NCBI RefSeq assembly: GCF_041320595.1
Contig: NZ_CP166625.1
Location: forward strand, 2,602,001 to 2,666,000
Direction: 5' to 3'
DNA: 64,000 nt
Source: Pleomorphomonas sp. PLEO
GTDB lineage: Bacteria > Pseudomonadota > Alphaproteobacteria > Rhizobiales > Pleomorphomonadaceae
Both the position numbers and the translations under genes were made by a program. The notes under the pieces were generated by a model, which saw only the letters and a program-made list of their open reading frames with translations, was not told where the DNA came from and searched no databases. Positions 45,891 to 56,469 of the stretch are shown in pieces; the stretch's first letter is position 1; every line of letters starts with the position of its first letter.

Positions 45891-46355
45891 ATGCTCGACG
45901 AACGTGACCGAAAGCTGCTGGATTTGTTGCAGCGCGATGCGGGCCTGTCGGTGGTCGATCTCGCCGACCGGGTAGCGCTATCGGTGTCGGCCTGCTCGCG
46001 GCGCATCCAGCGCCTGGAGACCGAGGGCTACATCGCCCGCCGCACGGTGGTGCTCGACCGTGGCCGGCTCGGCGTGCCGACCACCGTCTATGCCTTGATC
46101 CGCACCGCCCATCACTCGGCTGAGTGGATGGAGCGCTTCGCCGCCGTCATCGCCGACATTCCCGAGGTGGTGGAGGCGCATCGCCTCACCGGCAATATCG
46201 ACTACATCCTGAAGCTCGCCCTGCCGCGCGTCGAGCATTACGACGTCATTTACAAACAGATCGTCCGCAAGGTGGAGCTGTTCGACGTCAGCGCGGCCAT
46301 CTCCATGGAAACCCTGAAGGATGGCGAGCCGCTGCCGGTGGACTATGCGACCTGA
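45891..46355 (+). CDS. Lrp/AsnC family transcriptional regulator
   Basis: A 154-residue regulator: helix-turn-helix MLDERDRKLLDLLQRDAGLSVVDLADRVALSVSACSRRIQRLE, then a RAM/AsnC ligand domain (EVVEAHRLTGNIDYILKLAL). AAAGGA precedes ATG 45891. It faces the racemase gene across the dyad cluster and probably controls it and itself in response to an amino acid. Confidence 0.92.
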   Translation: MLDERDRKLLDLLQRDAGLSVVDLADRVALSVSACSRRIQRLETEGYIARRTVVLDRGRLGVPTTVYALIRTAHHSAEWMERFAAVIADIPEVVEAHRLTGNIDYILKLALPRVEHYDVIYKQIVRKVELFDVSAAISMETLKDGEPLPVDYAT

Positions 46356-46415
46356 TATCCTGCCCCGAAGACAAGTGGGGCGGTTTCCTTAGCGCCGCCT
46401 ATCATCGGACCGCTG

Positions 46416-46790
46416 TTATTCGACCATCGGTCGTTCGATGCCGAACCACAGGCAGGAGCGGGAGAGATCGACGAAGCGGCGTTCATCCGCCGAGATTTCG
46501 GCCACGGCGGCGAGCCCCCCGGGCGTCGAACGAACGGCGCGATAGTCTTCGAGATCGTTCCACCAGAGTTCTCCGAGACCATCGAAATCGATGGCCAACG
46601 TACCGCGCGCCTGCCGGAGCATTTCCTGAACGGGTTCGTCGGCGTCGACCGTCGTCTGGATATAGCGGCGAATGCGCAGGGGCTGGGCGAGGCTGGCCAC
46701 CAGCGGGCCATGAACCTCGCGCCAGTAGCGGTCGAATTCGCCGTGGTCGAGAGAGGGCAAGCGGCGAACAAACATGGTCATCTTCAGCAT
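46416..46790 (-). CDS. EthD domain-containing protein
   Basis: A 124-residue dimeric alpha/beta-barrel protein: MLKMTMFVRRLPSLDHGEFDRYWREVHGPLV is the EthD/ferredoxin-like signature (FxxYWxxxHGPL). Family members act in degradation of ethers and polyketide cyclisation; the function here is unknown. AAGGAAG precedes ATG 46790. It is divergent from a MerR regulator and has a MerR-type promoter with a 20-bp spacer, so the regulator likely controls it. Confidence 0.75.
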   Translation of the reverse strand: MLKMTMFVRRLPSLDHGEFDRYWREVHGPLVASLAQPLRIRRYIQTTVDADEPVQEMLRQARGTLAIDFDGLGELWWNDLEDYRAVRSTPGGLAAVAEISADERRFVDLSRSCLWFGIERPMVE

Positions 46791-46819
46791 GATGCTTCCT
46801 TTCACGCGGGATGACAGCC

Positions 46820-46851
46820 ATGCTAGGGTCTGACACGCGTGTCAGGGTCAA
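46820..46851 (-). promoter_or_regulatory. MerR-type promoter of the EthD gene
   Basis: On the minus strand TTGACC (46851-46846) and TAGCAT (46825-46820) are separated by 20 bp, the over-long spacing typical of MerR-activated promoters. Inside the spacer lies a perfect 16-bp palindrome, CTGACACGCGTGTCAG (46830-46845). Confidence 0.7.
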
Positions 46852-46860
46852 GAGGCGATC

Positions 46861-47196
46861 ATGCAGATCGGCGAATTGTCGCGGCGGACTGGGGTCAGCG
46901 TCCGCATGCTGCGCCGTTACGAGGCGTTGGGCTTGCTCTCCCCGGCGCGGACAGCCTCGGGCTATCGCTCATTTGCCGCCGATGACGCTGCCACTGTCAG
47001 GCGCATTGCCGTGCTGAGCGAGGCGGGGCTGACGCTGTCCGCCATTCGTGGTCTTCTGCCCTGCGCGCGTGGGGCTCTTGTCGGCGAAGCACCATGCCCG
47101 GCCTTCCGAGCCGGCGTTCGGGCGAAGCTCGCCGACATCGACGCCAAGATGCGGGCTCTCGCCGAAAGTCGGCGAATTCTAAGCGAGTGGGCGTAA
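46861..47196 (+). CDS. MerR family transcriptional regulator
   Basis: A 111-residue short MerR protein: MQIGELSRRTGVSVRMLRRYEALGLLSPARTASGYRSF is the winged helix. The remainder has the helical dimer region ending in REL-like coils (KLADIDAKMRALAESRRIL). A pair CARGALVGEAPC could sense a metal or thiol, with two cysteines 11 residues apart, but no ligand is proved. It diverges from the EthD gene across the palindromic promoter. Confidence 0.9.
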   Translation: MQIGELSRRTGVSVRMLRRYEALGLLSPARTASGYRSFAADDAATVRRIAVLSEAGLTLSAIRGLLPCARGALVGEAPCPAFRAGVRAKLADIDAKMRALAESRRILSEWA

Positions 47197-47254
47197 AGCC
47201 TGCTGCCGGTCCCTGACAATGGTATCGGCCAGTCTGCGGTCCAAGGAGCGCAGA

Positions 47255-47764
47255 ATGATCAGCCTTTACGCCATTTTCGTGCCGGTGTTCCGCCGCTATC
47301 TGGAGCGGCTCGATGAACTCGTCGCCAAGTCGGCGGCCCATATCGACGATCTCGGTTTGCCAGAAGTGGCGTTGCTTGGCGCGCGCCTTGCGCCCGACAT
47401 GCTGCCCTTCGAAGCGCAGGTGCGGATTGCCGCCCGCTTTCCGTTGAGAGCGCTGAGGCCGCTGGCACCGCACCTACCAGATCTGGATTTTCCAGAGGCC
47501 GTCTCCTTCGCCGATCTCCGAGCCGATATCGCCGCCGTTGTGGGAGCGTTATCGACGCTAAGGCGCGACGATCTCGAAGGGCGCGAGGGAGAGATGGTTA
47601 CTGATCGCGCCGGCCTTGCCGACATTGCACTGCCGGCGGCGCGCTTCGTCGCCGAGTACGCGCTGCCGAACATGTTCTTCCACCACACCACCGCCTATGC
47701 CATCGCCCGCTGGGAAGGCGTGAATCTCGGCAAGGCGGACTTCGATGGCTGGCACAGGTACTGA
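47255..47764 (+). CDS. DUF1993 family protein
   Basis: A 169-residue protein: MISLYAIFVPVFRRYLERLDELVAKSAAHIDD..LLGARLAPDMLPFEAQVRIA, then YALPNMFFHHTTAYAIARWEGVNLGKADF, the DUF1993 pattern (DinB-like fold). Function unknown. AAGGAG precedes ATG 47255. It follows merR by 58 nt on the same strand and ends four bases before the convergent fumC. Confidence 0.85.
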   Translation: MISLYAIFVPVFRRYLERLDELVAKSAAHIDDLGLPEVALLGARLAPDMLPFEAQVRIAARFPLRALRPLAPHLPDLDFPEAVSFADLRADIAAVVGALSTLRRDDLEGREGEMVTDRAGLADIALPAARFVAEYALPNMFFHHTTAYAIARWEGVNLGKADFDGWHRY

Positions 47765-47768
47765 GGTC

Positions 47769-49157
47769 TCACTCCGGTCCGATCATACGCTCCGGCCGGA
47801 CCAACTCGTCGAATTCAGCGTTGGTGACGTAGCCGCCGCCGACCGCTTCCTCGCGGAGCGTGGTGCCGTTCTTGTGCGCCGTCTTGGCGATCTTGGCGGC
47901 GATGTCATAGCCGACTTTGGGGGCCAGCGCGGTGACCAGCATCAGCGAGCGGCCGAGGGCAGCCTTGATGTTGTCTTCGCGCGGCTCGATGCCGACGACG
48001 CAGTTGTCGGTGAAGGAGACGGCGGCGTCGGCCAAGAGCGTCACCGACTGCAGGAAGTTGTAGGCCATCACCGGATTGTAGACGTTGAGCTCGAAATGGC
48101 CCTGGCTGCCGGCAAAGGTCAGCGCCGAATGGTTTCCGAACACCTGGACGCAGACCATGGTCAACGCCTCGCACTGCGTCGGGTTGACCTTGCCCGGCAT
48201 GATCGACGAGCCCGGCTCGTTTTCCGGCAGCGACAATTCGCCGAGGCCGGAGCGTGGTCCGGACCCCAGGAGACGGATGTCGTTGGCGATCTTGAACAGG
48301 CTCGCAGCCACCGTGTTGAGGGCGCCATGGCTCATCACCATGGCGTCGTGGGCGGCCAGCGCCTCGAACTTGTTGGGGGCCGAGGTGAAGGGGTGGCCGG
48401 TCAGTTCCGCGACGCGGGCGGCGATCTTCTCGGCAAAGCCCTTGGGGGCGTTGAGGCCGGTGCCGACGGCGGTGCCACCTTGGGCGATTTCCATCAGCAT
48501 CGGCAGCGTCAGTTCGATGCGCTTGATGCCGTTCTCGACCTGCTTGGCGTAGCCGGAGAACTCCTGACCGAGGGTCAGCGGCGTGGCATCCTGGGTGTGG
48601 GTGCGGCCGATCTTGATGATGTCCGCCCAGCTCTTCGCCTTGGCGTCGAGCGCCTTGTTGAGGTGGTGGAGCGCCGGCAACAGCTTCTCGATCACCTCGG
48701 AAGCGGCGGCGATATGCATTGATGACGGATAGGTGTCGTTGGACGACTGGCTCATGTTGACGTGGTCGTTGGGATGCACCGGCTTCTTGGAGCCGAGCGT
48801 GCCGCCCATGAGTTCGATCGCCCGGTTGGAGATCACCTCGTTGGCGTTCATGTTGGTCTGGGTGCCGGAGCCGGTCTGCCAGACGGCAAGCGGGAAGTGG
48901 GCGTCGAGCTTGCCGTCGATCACCTCTTGCGCCGCCGTGACAATGGTGTCGCAGAGCTTCGGATCGAGCTTGCCGAGATCGCGGTTGACCTCGGCGGCGG
49001 CGCGCTTCAGAACGCCGAGCGCCTTGACGATGGCCTTCGGTTGCTTTTCCCAGCCGATTTTGAAATTGCCCAGGGAGCGCTGCGTCTGAGCGCCCCAATA
49101 AACGGACGTGTCGACGTCGATGGGGCCGAAGGTGTCGGATTCGATGCGGGTGGACAA
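47769..49157 (-). CDS. fumC: fumarate hydratase class II
   Basis: A 462-residue fumarase. It begins [32 protein letters not shown], has [39 protein letters not shown] and the signature [13 protein letters not shown]. It hydrates fumarate to malate in the citric acid cycle. The oxygen-stable class II enzyme needs no iron-sulfur cluster. Single gene, convergent with the DUF1993 gene. Confidence 0.97.
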   Translation of the reverse strand: MSTRIESDTFGPIDVDTSVYWGAQTQRSLGNFKIGWEKQPKAIVKALGVLKRAAAEVNRDLGKLDPKLCDTIVTAAQEVIDGKLDAHFPLAVWQTGSGTQTNMNANEVISNRAIELMGGTLGSKKPVHPNDHVNMSQSSNDTYPSSMHIAAASEVIEKLLPALHHLNKALDAKAKSWADIIKIGRTHTQDATPLTLGQEFSGYAKQVENGIKRIELTLPMLMEIAQGGTAVGTGLNAPKGFAEKIAARVAELTGHPFTSAPNKFEALAAHDAMVMSHGALNTVAASLFKIANDIRLLGSGPRSGLGELSLPENEPGSSIMPGKVNPTQCEALTMVCVQVFGNHSALTFAGSQGHFELNVYNPVMAYNFLQSVTLLADAAVSFTDNCVVGIEPREDNIKAALGRSLMLVTALAPKVGYDIAAKIAKTAHKNGTTLREEAVGGGYVTNAEFDELVRPERMIGPE

Positions 49158-49446
49158 GCGCGAACTCCCTGCTGTCTTGTCGATCGTCCTGGACAGTGCC
49201 GGGGCGGCGCCGTTGCATACTCTGGTCGGATCGAGGCGATCCGAACATCAGGAATATGCACAAGCAGTTGACTTTGGGGCATTTCCCTATCGATCAGATG
49301 GAGCCATCTGTTCGGGAAATGCTCTAGGCGATTTTTATCAGGGATTCCACCCATGCCTAAGGAGAAAGGCCGAGGTTTCACCGAAATGTGGTCGCGGCGT
49401 GCCGGCGCTTGACAAGACCGGATGTCGGCACTAGAACGGCGGAACC
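49158..49446. other. intergenic region between fumC and a TetR gene
   Basis: No gene is seen. It contains the fumC promoter and the upstream region of the TetR regulator; no convincing -10/-35 pair was picked out. Confidence 0.4.
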
Positions 49447-49460
49447 GTACCGTACGGTAC
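49447..49460. promoter_or_regulatory. palindrome upstream of TetR gene
   Basis: GTACCGTACGGTAC is a perfect 14-bp palindrome 35 nt before the TetR start, in the position of an autoregulatory operator. Confidence 0.6.
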
Positions 49461-49494
49461 ATAAGTTTGAGCCGCCGACAGAGAGCGTCCCGCC

Positions 49495-50118
49495 ATGGAG
49501 CCCTTCACCCCCCGCCAGAATGCCGTGCTGGAATGCGCGCTGCAGCTGTTGGTGGCCGGTGGCGAGCGGGCTCTGACCACCGCTGGCCTTGCCAGGGCGG
49601 CCAACTGTTCCAAGGAAAGTCTCTACAAGTGGTTTGGCGACCGCGACGGTCTGCTGGCGGCGATGATCACCTATCAGGCCAGCAAGGTGAGGACGCCGGG
49701 GCCGCGCGAGACGATGCCAACCCTCGACGACTTCACGCGCAGCCTGGTCGTGTTCGCCGAGGATCTGCTTGGCGTGCTCTCAGGCGAGGTGTCGCTGGCG
49801 CTCAACCGCCTCGCCATCGGTCAGGCCGACCGCGATGGCGCCCAGCTCGGCGCCCTGTTGCGCGAACATGGTCGGCTGCCGATCGAGCAACGCGCCCGAG
49901 CGCTGCTGGAGCTTGGGCGGCGGCACGGTTACGTGCATTTCGCCGACACGCGCGAGGCCTATGAGACCCTTTATGGGCTGATCGTTCACGACGGCCACGT
50001 GCGCATGCTGCTCGGCGAGCCACCCGCCGGGATGGCCGATGACCGGCCGCGACGGGCGCGGTTGGCGATCTCGCAGTTTTTCCGTCTCTATGGGCACGGC
50101 GCCCAGGACATCGAATAA
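49495..50118 (+). CDS. TetR family transcriptional regulator
   Basis: A 207-residue TetR protein: FTPRQNAVLECALQLLVAGGERALTTAGLARAANCSKESLYKWFGDRDGLLAAMI is the DNA-binding domain. The C-terminal part (LARLAIGQADRDGAQLG, YGLIVHDGHVRMLLGE) belongs to a TetR_C_7-like group. It lies 76 nt before ilvC on the same strand and has a palindrome upstream; a link to branched-chain synthesis is only suggested by position. Confidence 0.9.
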   Translation: MEPFTPRQNAVLECALQLLVAGGERALTTAGLARAANCSKESLYKWFGDRDGLLAAMITYQASKVRTPGPRETMPTLDDFTRSLVVFAEDLLGVLSGEVSLALNRLAIGQADRDGAQLGALLREHGRLPIEQRARALLELGRRHGYVHFADTREAYETLYGLIVHDGHVRMLLGEPPAGMADDRPRRARLAISQFFRLYGHGAQDIE

Positions 50119-50131
50119 CCCGATTTCATGA

Positions 50132-51214
<1,083 letters not shown>

Positions 51215-51282
51215 TCGCAGGTCGCCGCCCGTTTATGATCAGGGCGTAAGGCTCGCGACAGCTTGCCAGGCGATCTTATTGA

Positions 51283-51320
51283 CGAAGCCGGAGAGCCTCA
51301 GGGCTTTCCGGCTTTTGTTT
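51283..51320 (+). terminator. rho-independent terminator after ilvC
   Basis: AAGCCGGAGAGCC and GGCTTTCCGGCTT pair around TCAG, followed by TTGTTTTTG, about 70 nt past the ilvC stop. Confidence 0.88.
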
Positions 51321-51570
51321 TTGAAATGTAGTCCAGTATCCCGGAAATATACCTAGGGCAGTAATGTTTCCTTTACCTCTGTCACTACCGCAGGTTACAT
51401 GGCTGAAAATATAACTTTTATTCATCATTGATCTGCGATTTCGTGGCTACAACGTTACAGTTCAATGGAAACATTCTACGCGTTAATCACTCGGCAATGG
51501 AAATATTTCTATGCTGCTGCGGAGTCAGCCACTCCCTGTCTAGACTGACCTTGTTTGCGGAAGCTCGAAA

Positions 51571-53244
51571 ATGAAAATTCAAGGAAAGCTCTATTCGATC
51601 GTTGCCGTGCTTGGCGTCATTGCTATCGGTGTGGCGCTGCTCGGCATCCGCCTCATGCAGGGATACAATGAACACGTCGATGCCTTTCAAATGGCCTCGC
51701 AACGCGCCTATGACGGCGAGCACCTCAACCGGCTGATCACCGCCGTGGTTATGGATTCGCGCGGCATTTACGCTGCCAAGGACAACGACACGGCGAAGCC
51801 TTTTGCCGACGGCATTGTGAAGAACCTGAAAGCGATCGACACTCTGCTCGGTGAATGGTCGACGCGCGTGCCTGACGATCGCAAGGACGAATTGGGCGCT
51901 ATCGTTGCCAAGGCCAAGGACTTCCAGACTTTCCGCACCGAGACTGCCAGGCTGGGTACCGAGGTGTCGCCGGCCGCTGCCAATGAGCAGGGCAACAACG
52001 AAGCCAACAGGAGCAACCGCAAGCAGCTCCAAGCCGAGCTCGACAAGCTGATCGATCTTGATCTTCAGGATCTCAATGCGGTGCGCGCCTCGATCGAAGA
52101 CTATTACGTCGCCGGACGCCGCACCCTGATCATCTTCGCTGTTATCGGCATCCTGGCGGGTATCGGTATCGCATCCTGGATTGGTACAGCCAAGATTGCC
52201 GGCCCATTGCGCCGCGTCAACGGTGCGCTGGCCGATCTGACCCACGGCAAGATGGATGTCTCCATTCCCGCCAAGATCGGCCGCGATGAGATCGGCATGC
52301 TCTGGAGCACCGTCGGCACCTTCCGCGACACGCTGGTCGAGACCGAGCATCTCAAGGCGTCGCAGGCCGACGCGGAAGCGCGGCAGCGCGCGGAGCAGAA
52401 AGAGCTGCTCGGCCGCCTTGCCCATGAATTCGAGACCGAAGTCGGCGAGATGCTCGCCACGGTTACGCAGACGGCGCAATCGACCCTCAGGGCGGCCGAG
52501 GTGATGGTGACCGATGCCGAGGAAACCTCCGGGCGGTCGATGGCGGTGGCCAGTGCCTCTGAACAGACGTCGGCCAACGTGCAGGCGGTAGCCGGCGCGT
52601 CCGAAGAGCTGTCGTCGTCGATTGCCGAAATCGGCCGCCAGATCGCCGAGGCATCGACATTGATCGGTTCCGCCGTGGAACAGGCCCGCCTGACCGACAA
52701 TGACGTTCGATCGCTGGCCGACAGTGCGTCCAAGGTCGGAACCATCGTTGCCATGATCCAGGCGATCGCCGAGCAGACCAACCTGCTCGCCCTCAACGCC
52801 ACCATCGAGGCGGCACGAGCGGGCGAGGCGGGGCGTGGTTTCGCCGTCGTCGCCTCCGAGGTGAAGGCGCTGGCCAGCCAAACGGCAAAGGCGACGCAGG
52901 ACATCGAGGCGCAGATGAGCACCATCCAGGGTGCCACCCAGCAGTCGGTGGAGAAGATCGCCGACATCTCGCGCCGCATCGCCGAACTCGATCACATCAC
53001 GTCGTCGATCGCCGGCGCTGCCTCGCAGCAGAGTTCGGCAACCGGCGAGATCGCCCGCAATATTTCCGAGGCGGCCGTTGGCGCCGCCGAGGTGGCTTCG
53101 ACCATCGTCGGCGTGCGGACCACCGCCGAAAAGGGTGGCGCGGCGTCGCGCGATCTCCTCGACCGCATGTCGCATCTCGCCAAACAGTCGGCGTCGCTGG
53201 AGCAGAAGGTGTCCGCCTTCGTCGGAACCATCCGCGCTGCCTAA
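51571..53244 (+). CDS. methyl-accepting chemotaxis protein (first)
   Basis: A 557-residue receptor. It has an N-terminal helix ([23 protein letters not shown]), a periplasmic four-helix-like domain of about 150 residues, a second helix ([20 protein letters not shown]) near 190, HAMP ([23 protein letters not shown]) and a signalling hairpin with [36 protein letters not shown]. It senses a periplasmic signal and controls CheA. The gap upstream (51321-51570) is AT-rich and likely carries its promoter. Confidence 0.95.
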   Translation: MKIQGKLYSIVAVLGVIAIGVALLGIRLMQGYNEHVDAFQMASQRAYDGEHLNRLITAVVMDSRGIYAAKDNDTAKPFADGIVKNLKAIDTLLGEWSTRVPDDRKDELGAIVAKAKDFQTFRTETARLGTEVSPAAANEQGNNEANRSNRKQLQAELDKLIDLDLQDLNAVRASIEDYYVAGRRTLIIFAVIGILAGIGIASWIGTAKIAGPLRRVNGALADLTHGKMDVSIPAKIGRDEIGMLWSTVGTFRDTLVETEHLKASQADAEARQRAEQKELLGRLAHEFETEVGEMLATVTQTAQSTLRAAEVMVTDAEETSGRSMAVASASEQTSANVQAVAGASEELSSSIAEIGRQIAEASTLIGSAVEQARLTDNDVRSLADSASKVGTIVAMIQAIAEQTNLLALNATIEAARAGEAGRGFAVVASEVKALASQTAKATQDIEAQMSTIQGATQQSVEKIADISRRIAELDHITSSIAGAASQQSSATGEIARNISEAAVGAAEVASTIVGVRTTAEKGGAASRDLLDRMSHLAKQSASLEQKVSAFVGTIRAA

Positions 53245-53268
53245 ACGATCGCTCTTGCGAAACCTTCG

Positions 53269-53298
53269 ATCCCCGCCGGCCCTCCGGCGGGGATTTTT
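53269..53298 (+). terminator. rho-independent terminator after the first receptor gene
   Basis: ATCCCCGCCGG and CCGGCGGGGAT form a perfect 11-bp stem around CCCT, followed by TTTT, 24 nt past the stop. Confidence 0.9.
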
Positions 53299-53395
53299 AT
53301 TGAGCAAGCATCTGCCGGAGGCTTCGTCTTCCCGTAGTCGCATCGTGGGGCTAGTGTTCATCCGTCAGATCGGCTGACCTTTTCCGGAACACGAT

Positions 53396-54106
53396 ATGCT
53401 TCACGATATTACCGACGTCCGCCTTCGCCTTCGTCCCGGTGCCTGGCCGGTTGCCGACGGCTCGCGGCCCAAGATAGACGCGCATTGGGCAGCCTGCGTC
53501 GCGGCTAACCCGCATCTGTGGAATGGCCGCGTGCTCGGGACCATCGCGCCGGGCTTGCCGGGTGGCATCGCGGTCGATGGTGGCGTGTTGACGGGCGAGG
53601 CGGTCGAGGGCGACTTTGCCAGTTTCATGGCCTGGCGCGACTGGGGCTTTCCGGAGATCGGCATCCGCAACCTGTTCGGGTCGGCGCTTGTGTTGTCTTC
53701 GGACGGCGCGCTGATTCTGGGCGTAATGGGGGCGACGACGGCCAATGCTGGGAAGATCTATCCGCCCGGCGGCAGCCTGGAGCCGGCCGATGTCGACGCC
53801 GACGGCAATGTCGACCTGATCGCCTCGATCGAGCGGGAACTGCGTGAGGAGACCGGGCTGATCGCCGCCGAGGCGGCTGTGGAGGGTATGCTGGTCGCCT
53901 TCGACGGGCCGCGCGTATCGATTGGCCGCGTGCTCCGCTTTTCGATGCCGGCCGACGATCTCGTCTCGGTCGTCATGGCCGAACTCGACCGGCAGCAGGA
54001 GCGCGAACTGGAGCGGGTGGTCGCCTTCCGCACCCCTGCCGAGCTGGACCGTCCGGAGGTCACGGCCTATAGCCGCGCCTTCGCGGCGCGACTGCTTGCC
54101 GGCTGA
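53396..54106 (+). CDS. Nudix hydrolase
   Basis: A 236-residue protein whose second half is a Nudix domain: the sequence GKIYPPGGSLEP is followed, after an insertion of about 15 residues (ADVDADGNVDL), by IERELREETGLI. The REL-EET-GL part of the Nudix box is intact, but the usual G-x5-E spacing is broken by the insertion. The N-terminal half (MLHDITDVRLRLRPGAWPVADGSR) is not recognised. It should cleave a nucleoside-diphosphate-type substrate; which one is unknown. Confidence 0.85.
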   Translation: MLHDITDVRLRLRPGAWPVADGSRPKIDAHWAACVAANPHLWNGRVLGTIAPGLPGGIAVDGGVLTGEAVEGDFASFMAWRDWGFPEIGIRNLFGSALVLSSDGALILGVMGATTANAGKIYPPGGSLEPADVDADGNVDLIASIERELREETGLIAAEAAVEGMLVAFDGPRVSIGRVLRFSMPADDLVSVVMAELDRQQERELERVVAFRTPAELDRPEVTAYSRAFAARLLAG

Positions 54107-54108
54107 CA

Positions 54109-54147
54109 TAAAAAAGCCGCCCGCCAGGAGGTCACGGCGGGCGGTTC
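54109..54147 (-). terminator. terminator of the BA14K gene
   Basis: Read on the minus strand, ACCGCCCGCC and GGCGGGCGGC form a 10-bp stem followed by six T (54115-54110). It lies between the convergent Nudix and BA14K genes. Confidence 0.8.
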
Positions 54148-54184
54148 AAGGTACTGCGATCTGCCTGGGGTGGTGGCTTTCCGA

Positions 54185-54619
54185 TCAGCCGCCGTAGTAA
54201 GGCGACTGACAGGGGCGCAGGTTTCCGCGGTTGTCGACCCACGTATTGTCGTAGGAGTTATAGGAGCGATAGCGACCGGCACACCACGCCTGATGCTCCT
54301 GCGGCATTGGGGCCGCATAGACCGGGGCGGGCTGCTGATAGACGACAACGGGCGCCGGACGGTAGACGACGGGCGGCGGCGGCGGAGCATAGTATACCGA
54401 CGGCGGCGGCGGATCATAATAGACCGGCGGCGACGGCGGCGAGGCTAGCGCCGCGCCGAGTATCGCGCCACCGAGGAGGCCGATGGCGCCGGCGGCTGCG
54501 ACGTCGCCACGATTGTTACGGTGATGATAATAGTAGTCGTCCGCCATGGCCGGCAGCGCCAGCGAGGACAGGACGGCGGCGATGGCGACAGGTGCGGCGA
54601 TCTTTGACAGCCTGAACAT
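54185..54619 (-). CDS. BA14K family exported protein
   Basis: A 144-residue exported protein. Signal peptide MFRLSKIAAPVAIAAVLSSLALPAMA, a Gly/Ala hydrophobic segment (AAAGAIGLLGGAILGAALA), a Pro/Tyr-rich stretch of about 45 residues, and the BA14K motif WCAGRYRSYNSYDNTWVDNRG ... PCQSPY with two cysteines. BA14K is a lectin-like Brucella immunogen; the function here is unknown. GGAGA is placed before ATG 54619. Confidence 0.92.
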   Translation of the reverse strand: MFRLSKIAAPVAIAAVLSSLALPAMADDYYYHHRNNRGDVAAAGAIGLLGGAILGAALASPPSPPVYYDPPPPSVYYAPPPPPVVYRPAPVVVYQQPAPVYAAPMPQEHQAWCAGRYRSYNSYDNTWVDNRGNLRPCQSPYYGG

Positions 54620-54800
54620 TTCTCGTCTCCATGCCCGGTCATGAAATTCGCGGACCGGTGCATCCTTTCCGTTAGCTATAGATGGTAATTTTGGTCGCAT
54701 TTGGGAAGCTCGGTGGTGAAATTCGGGTGATAACCGACGTGGACTAACGCCATCGCCGCCACTATGGTGGCCGGCACCCGTGCGCCTCAGGAGAGACCAA

Positions 54801-55712
54801 GTGGCTCGTCGATATGCGATTCTTGATGTTTTCACCGCGAAGGGACTGACGGGCAATCCGCTGGCGGTCGTACTGGACAGCGATGGCCTCGATACGGCCA
54901 GCATGCTGGCGATCACCAAAGAATTCAATCTGTCCGAAACTGTGTTCGTGGAGGCGCCATCGCGGCCCGGCACATCGGCCAGGATTCGCATCTTCACGCC
55001 TGGCCGCGAGTTGCCGTTCGCCGGCCACCCGACCGTTGGCACCGCGGTGCTGCTCGCCCACGAACGCCTGCAAGGCATCGAGCGCGAGACCGATGCCATG
55101 GTGGTGCTTGAAGAGCAGGTGGGTGTCGTCCGTTGCGGCGTTACCATTTCGCCGGAGCGCTCCGGCCGTGCGGTTTTCGATTTGCCGAAGCTGCCGGACG
55201 AGCGGCCGTTCCATGGCGATATCGGGCTGGCCGCTTCGGCGTTGGGGCTCAACCGTGGCGATATCGGTTTTGAGAATCACGCACCCTGCGTCTTCGACGG
55301 CGGCGGCCCGGTGTTCGTATTCCTGCCGCTCGCTGGTCTTGACGCCATGCGCCGCATTCGCGTCGACAAGTCGCACTGGGCAGGCGCTTTTGGGTCGGCG
55401 GAACTCGACCTCTTCGTCTATAGCCGCGAGGTGGTGACAAAGGGGCATGATTTCCATGCCCGCATGTTCGCGCCGAATCTCGGGATCGGCGAAGACCCGG
55501 CGACCGGTTCGGCCGTGGCTGCCTTCTCGGCCGTGGTCCGCCGCTTCGATCGGCCGGCCGACGGCGAGCAGAAGTTCGTCATCGAACAGGGTTTCGAGAT
55601 GGGGCGGCCGAGCCTCATCGAACTTGAGATCATCATCGAAAAGGGCAAGCTCACCGGTGGTCGCATCGGTGGCGAGGCGGTGATCGTCGGTCGCGGCGAA
55701 CTCTACGTCTGA
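54801..55712 (+). CDS. PhzF family isomerase
   Basis: A 303-residue PhzF-fold protein. AILDVFTAKGLTGNPLAVVLD is the N-terminal signature, then LSETVFVE (catalytic Glu region), RIFTPGRELPFAGHPTVGTAV, and GEDPATGSAVAAFSAVV in the second half. Homologues isomerise small acids; the substrate here is unknown. GTG 54801 with AGGAGAG upstream is preferred over GTG 54780. Confidence 0.9.
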   Translation: MARRYAILDVFTAKGLTGNPLAVVLDSDGLDTASMLAITKEFNLSETVFVEAPSRPGTSARIRIFTPGRELPFAGHPTVGTAVLLAHERLQGIERETDAMVVLEEQVGVVRCGVTISPERSGRAVFDLPKLPDERPFHGDIGLAASALGLNRGDIGFENHAPCVFDGGGPVFVFLPLAGLDAMRRIRVDKSHWAGAFGSAELDLFVYSREVVTKGHDFHARMFAPNLGIGEDPATGSAVAAFSAVVRRFDRPADGEQKFVIEQGFEMGRPSLIELEIIIEKGKLTGGRIGGEAVIVGRGELYV

Positions 55713-55742
55713 CGTTTTGCCTATCCCCGATGCCATGACAAA

Positions 55743-55779
55743 GGCGGCAGCCCCATGAGGAGCTGCCGCCGTTTTTTTA
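55743..55779 (+). terminator. rho-independent terminator after the PhzF gene
   Basis: GGCGGCAGC and GCTGCCGCC form a 9-bp stem with a 10-nt loop, followed by GTTTTTTTA. Confidence 0.9.
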
Positions 55780-55957
55780 TGTGCTGGCGCAGAAAAGGCG
55801 CCTCATGGCCATCGATCGCAAAACCCCGTTAGCGGATTGAAATCAAAGCGCATTCATTTTTTTCTTCCGGCGGCTCGAAAAGGACTTGCGCCCGATCTCA
55901 GCCATGGTTATAAGCCGCCATCGCTTGCGGACGACACCAACGTCCGGCGAGAAAAGT

Positions 55958-56033
<76 letters not shown>

Positions 56034-56469
56034 CTTTTCCTCAGACGATCAATAACCGGCGGCAACCCGACGGCTGCGGGTCGCCCGGACTGGTCCCTGT
56101 CTAGACGATAGCGACCTTCAAGCCCCTTCAACTGCATTCCATAACAAGTCGGATGGTTCCCGCTCCAGCGTTTCGGACGGCCAGATGATCATCCGCTGTA
56201 GTGGAATCAGCGGAGAGGCCAAGATCGAGCTGAAGAGGCCTTAAACTCTCTCAGGCTCGATGCCGCAGACGTGCCGAAGCGCTATAGCTGGCTCTTCAGG
56301 TGCGCGTGCTGATCGGCGATCGAGGCGGTCTGCCGGAGGGGGCGGCGATCCATGCGGTGAGTTCCGCGGACAGGGCGCCTCGCGGTGACTGATCATAGGA
56401 CTCTCCAGCCTGAAACAGCCCGAAGCAGCGTTTAATGGCTGTGAACCTATGACGTGGGAAGGGTTCGAT
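56034..56469. other. 436-bp region without a recognised gene
   Basis: Between tRNA-Lys and the TPR gene. No coding frame with a ribosome site and family features is seen. Confidence 0.4.
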
